DNA of 64,000 bases. Source: Affinundibacterium seohonense (GTDB lineage Bacteria > Pseudomonadota > Gammaproteobacteria > Burkholderiales > Burkholderiaceae_D). A model generated the notes under the pieces. That model made no database searches, had not been told where the DNA came from, and worked only from the letters and a program-made list of their open reading frames with translations. Positions 63,581 through 64,000 of the stretch are shown piece by piece. The stretch spans positions 248,001 to 312,000 of the forward strand of contig NZ_JACOFW010000002.1 of NCBI RefSeq assembly GCF_014284305.1, written 5' to 3'. A program made the translations under genes and the position numbers. Position 1 is the first letter of the stretch; the number at the start of each line of letters is the position of its first letter.

Positions 63581-64000
63581 ATGCTGCAACCAGCACGTAG
63601 AAAATATCGTAAGGAACAAAAAGGCCGCAACAAGGGTATTTCCCATGATCGTGGTACAGCAGTTTCTTTCGGTGAGTTTGGTTTGAAATCAATTGCACGT
63701 GGCCGTATTACAGCACGTCAAATTGAAGCTGCACGTCGTGCTATGACTCGTCATATCAAACGTGGTGGCCGTATCTGGATCCGTATTTTCCCAGACAAGC
63801 CAATTTCTCAGAAACCAGCTGAAGTTCGTATGGGTAATGGTAAGGGTAATCCAGAGTACTACGTAGCCGAGATTCAACCAGGCAAAATGTTGTACGAAAT
63901 GGATGGCGTTGATGAAGCGCTGGCACGCGAAGCTTTCCGCTTAGCCGCTGCTAAATTACCATTGTTGACAACGTTTGTCGTACGTCAAGTCGGCACTTAA
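63581..64000 (+). CDS. rplP: 50S ribosomal protein L16
   Basis: 139 residues; the stop codon is the last triplet of the window, so the gene is complete. [37 protein letters not shown] and [18 protein letters not shown] are typical. It starts 2 bp after rpsC. rpmC and rpsQ should follow outside the window. Confidence 0.99.
   Translation: MLQPARRKYRKEQKGRNKGISHDRGTAVSFGEFGLKSIARGRITARQIEAARRAMTRHIKRGGRIWIRIFPDKPISQKPAEVRMGNGKGNPEYYVAEIQPGKMLYEMDGVDEALAREAFRLAAAKLPLLTTFVVRQVGT

Noticed and set aside
1..64000. CRISPR arrays, tRNA or rRNA genes, prophage and full insertion sequences
   Set aside because: No regularly spaced direct repeats, cloverleaf-type sequences or transposase frames were seen; the repeats present are palindromic intergenic elements.

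Overview
The window looks like chromosome from a betaproteobacterium of the order Burkholderiales, most likely Oxalobacteraceae and possibly Undibacterium or a close relative. This rests on gene content and protein character: str/S10 ribosomal gene order, minCDE, ybeD-lipB-lipA, hemA-prfA, an Mla-type ABC set and a DUF2157/DUF4401/GDYXXLXY triad. No taxonomic search was possible. No rRNA, tRNA, CRISPR array, phage or complete insertion sequence was seen.

Layout. 1-925: end of a hybrid histidine kinase. 934-10979: a minus-strand run with a branched-chain-amino-acid-type ABC transporter (livM, livH, livF, livG, livK-like), an alpha/beta hydrolase and a TonB-dependent receptor, plus a divergent LysR regulator. 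Palindromic repeats sit in several of the gaps. 11128-14127: a small membrane protein and penicillin-binding protein 1C. 14211-23047: an AsnC/Lrp regulator divergent from a lysine catabolic cluster (kamA, kdd, kamB-like, kamD, kamE, kal, kce). It encodes the route from L-lysine through beta-lysine and 3,5-diaminohexanoate to acetoacetate and crotonyl-CoA. Its three large gaps are filled with REP-like doublets or a long inverted composite repeat. 23156-26081: an orphan gene, prfA and hemA. 26342-29755: a small secreted cysteine peptide, a secreted 113-residue protein, a TonB receptor and a membrane-anchored glutaredoxin-like protein.

29803-34850: a CHASE2 histidine kinase, a LysM/FecR protein and an OmpR-type regulator. 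34945-36887: minE, minD, minC. 37402-38128: a second membrane-anchored glutaredoxin-like gene and a second secreted cysteine peptide. 38240-39044: two paralogous arginine-rich small proteins. 39226-41520: lipA, lipB, a coupled small gene and ybeD. 41858-44850: membrane proteins including the DUF2157/DUF4401/GDYXXLXY set. 44943-54029: envelope genes (DD-carboxypeptidase, hydrolase, ferredoxin, VanZ-like protein, lipid-transport ABC operon, phosphoethanolamine-transferase-like protein). 54400-64000: rpsL, rpsG, fusA, tuf, rpsJ, rplC, rplD, rplW, rplB, rpsS, rplV, rpsC, rplP.

The strongest candidate for an undescribed system is the duplicated pairing of a periplasm-facing, membrane-tethered glutaredoxin-like protein with a tiny secreted peptide whose cysteines are spaced symmetrically (CX3C-X9-CX3C and CX3C-X6-C-X9-C-X6-CX3C). 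In one copy the pair brackets a TonB receptor. The two peptides also share a ribosome-binding leader, and the two glutaredoxins share a juxtamembrane signature. The function is unknown and any role is inference.
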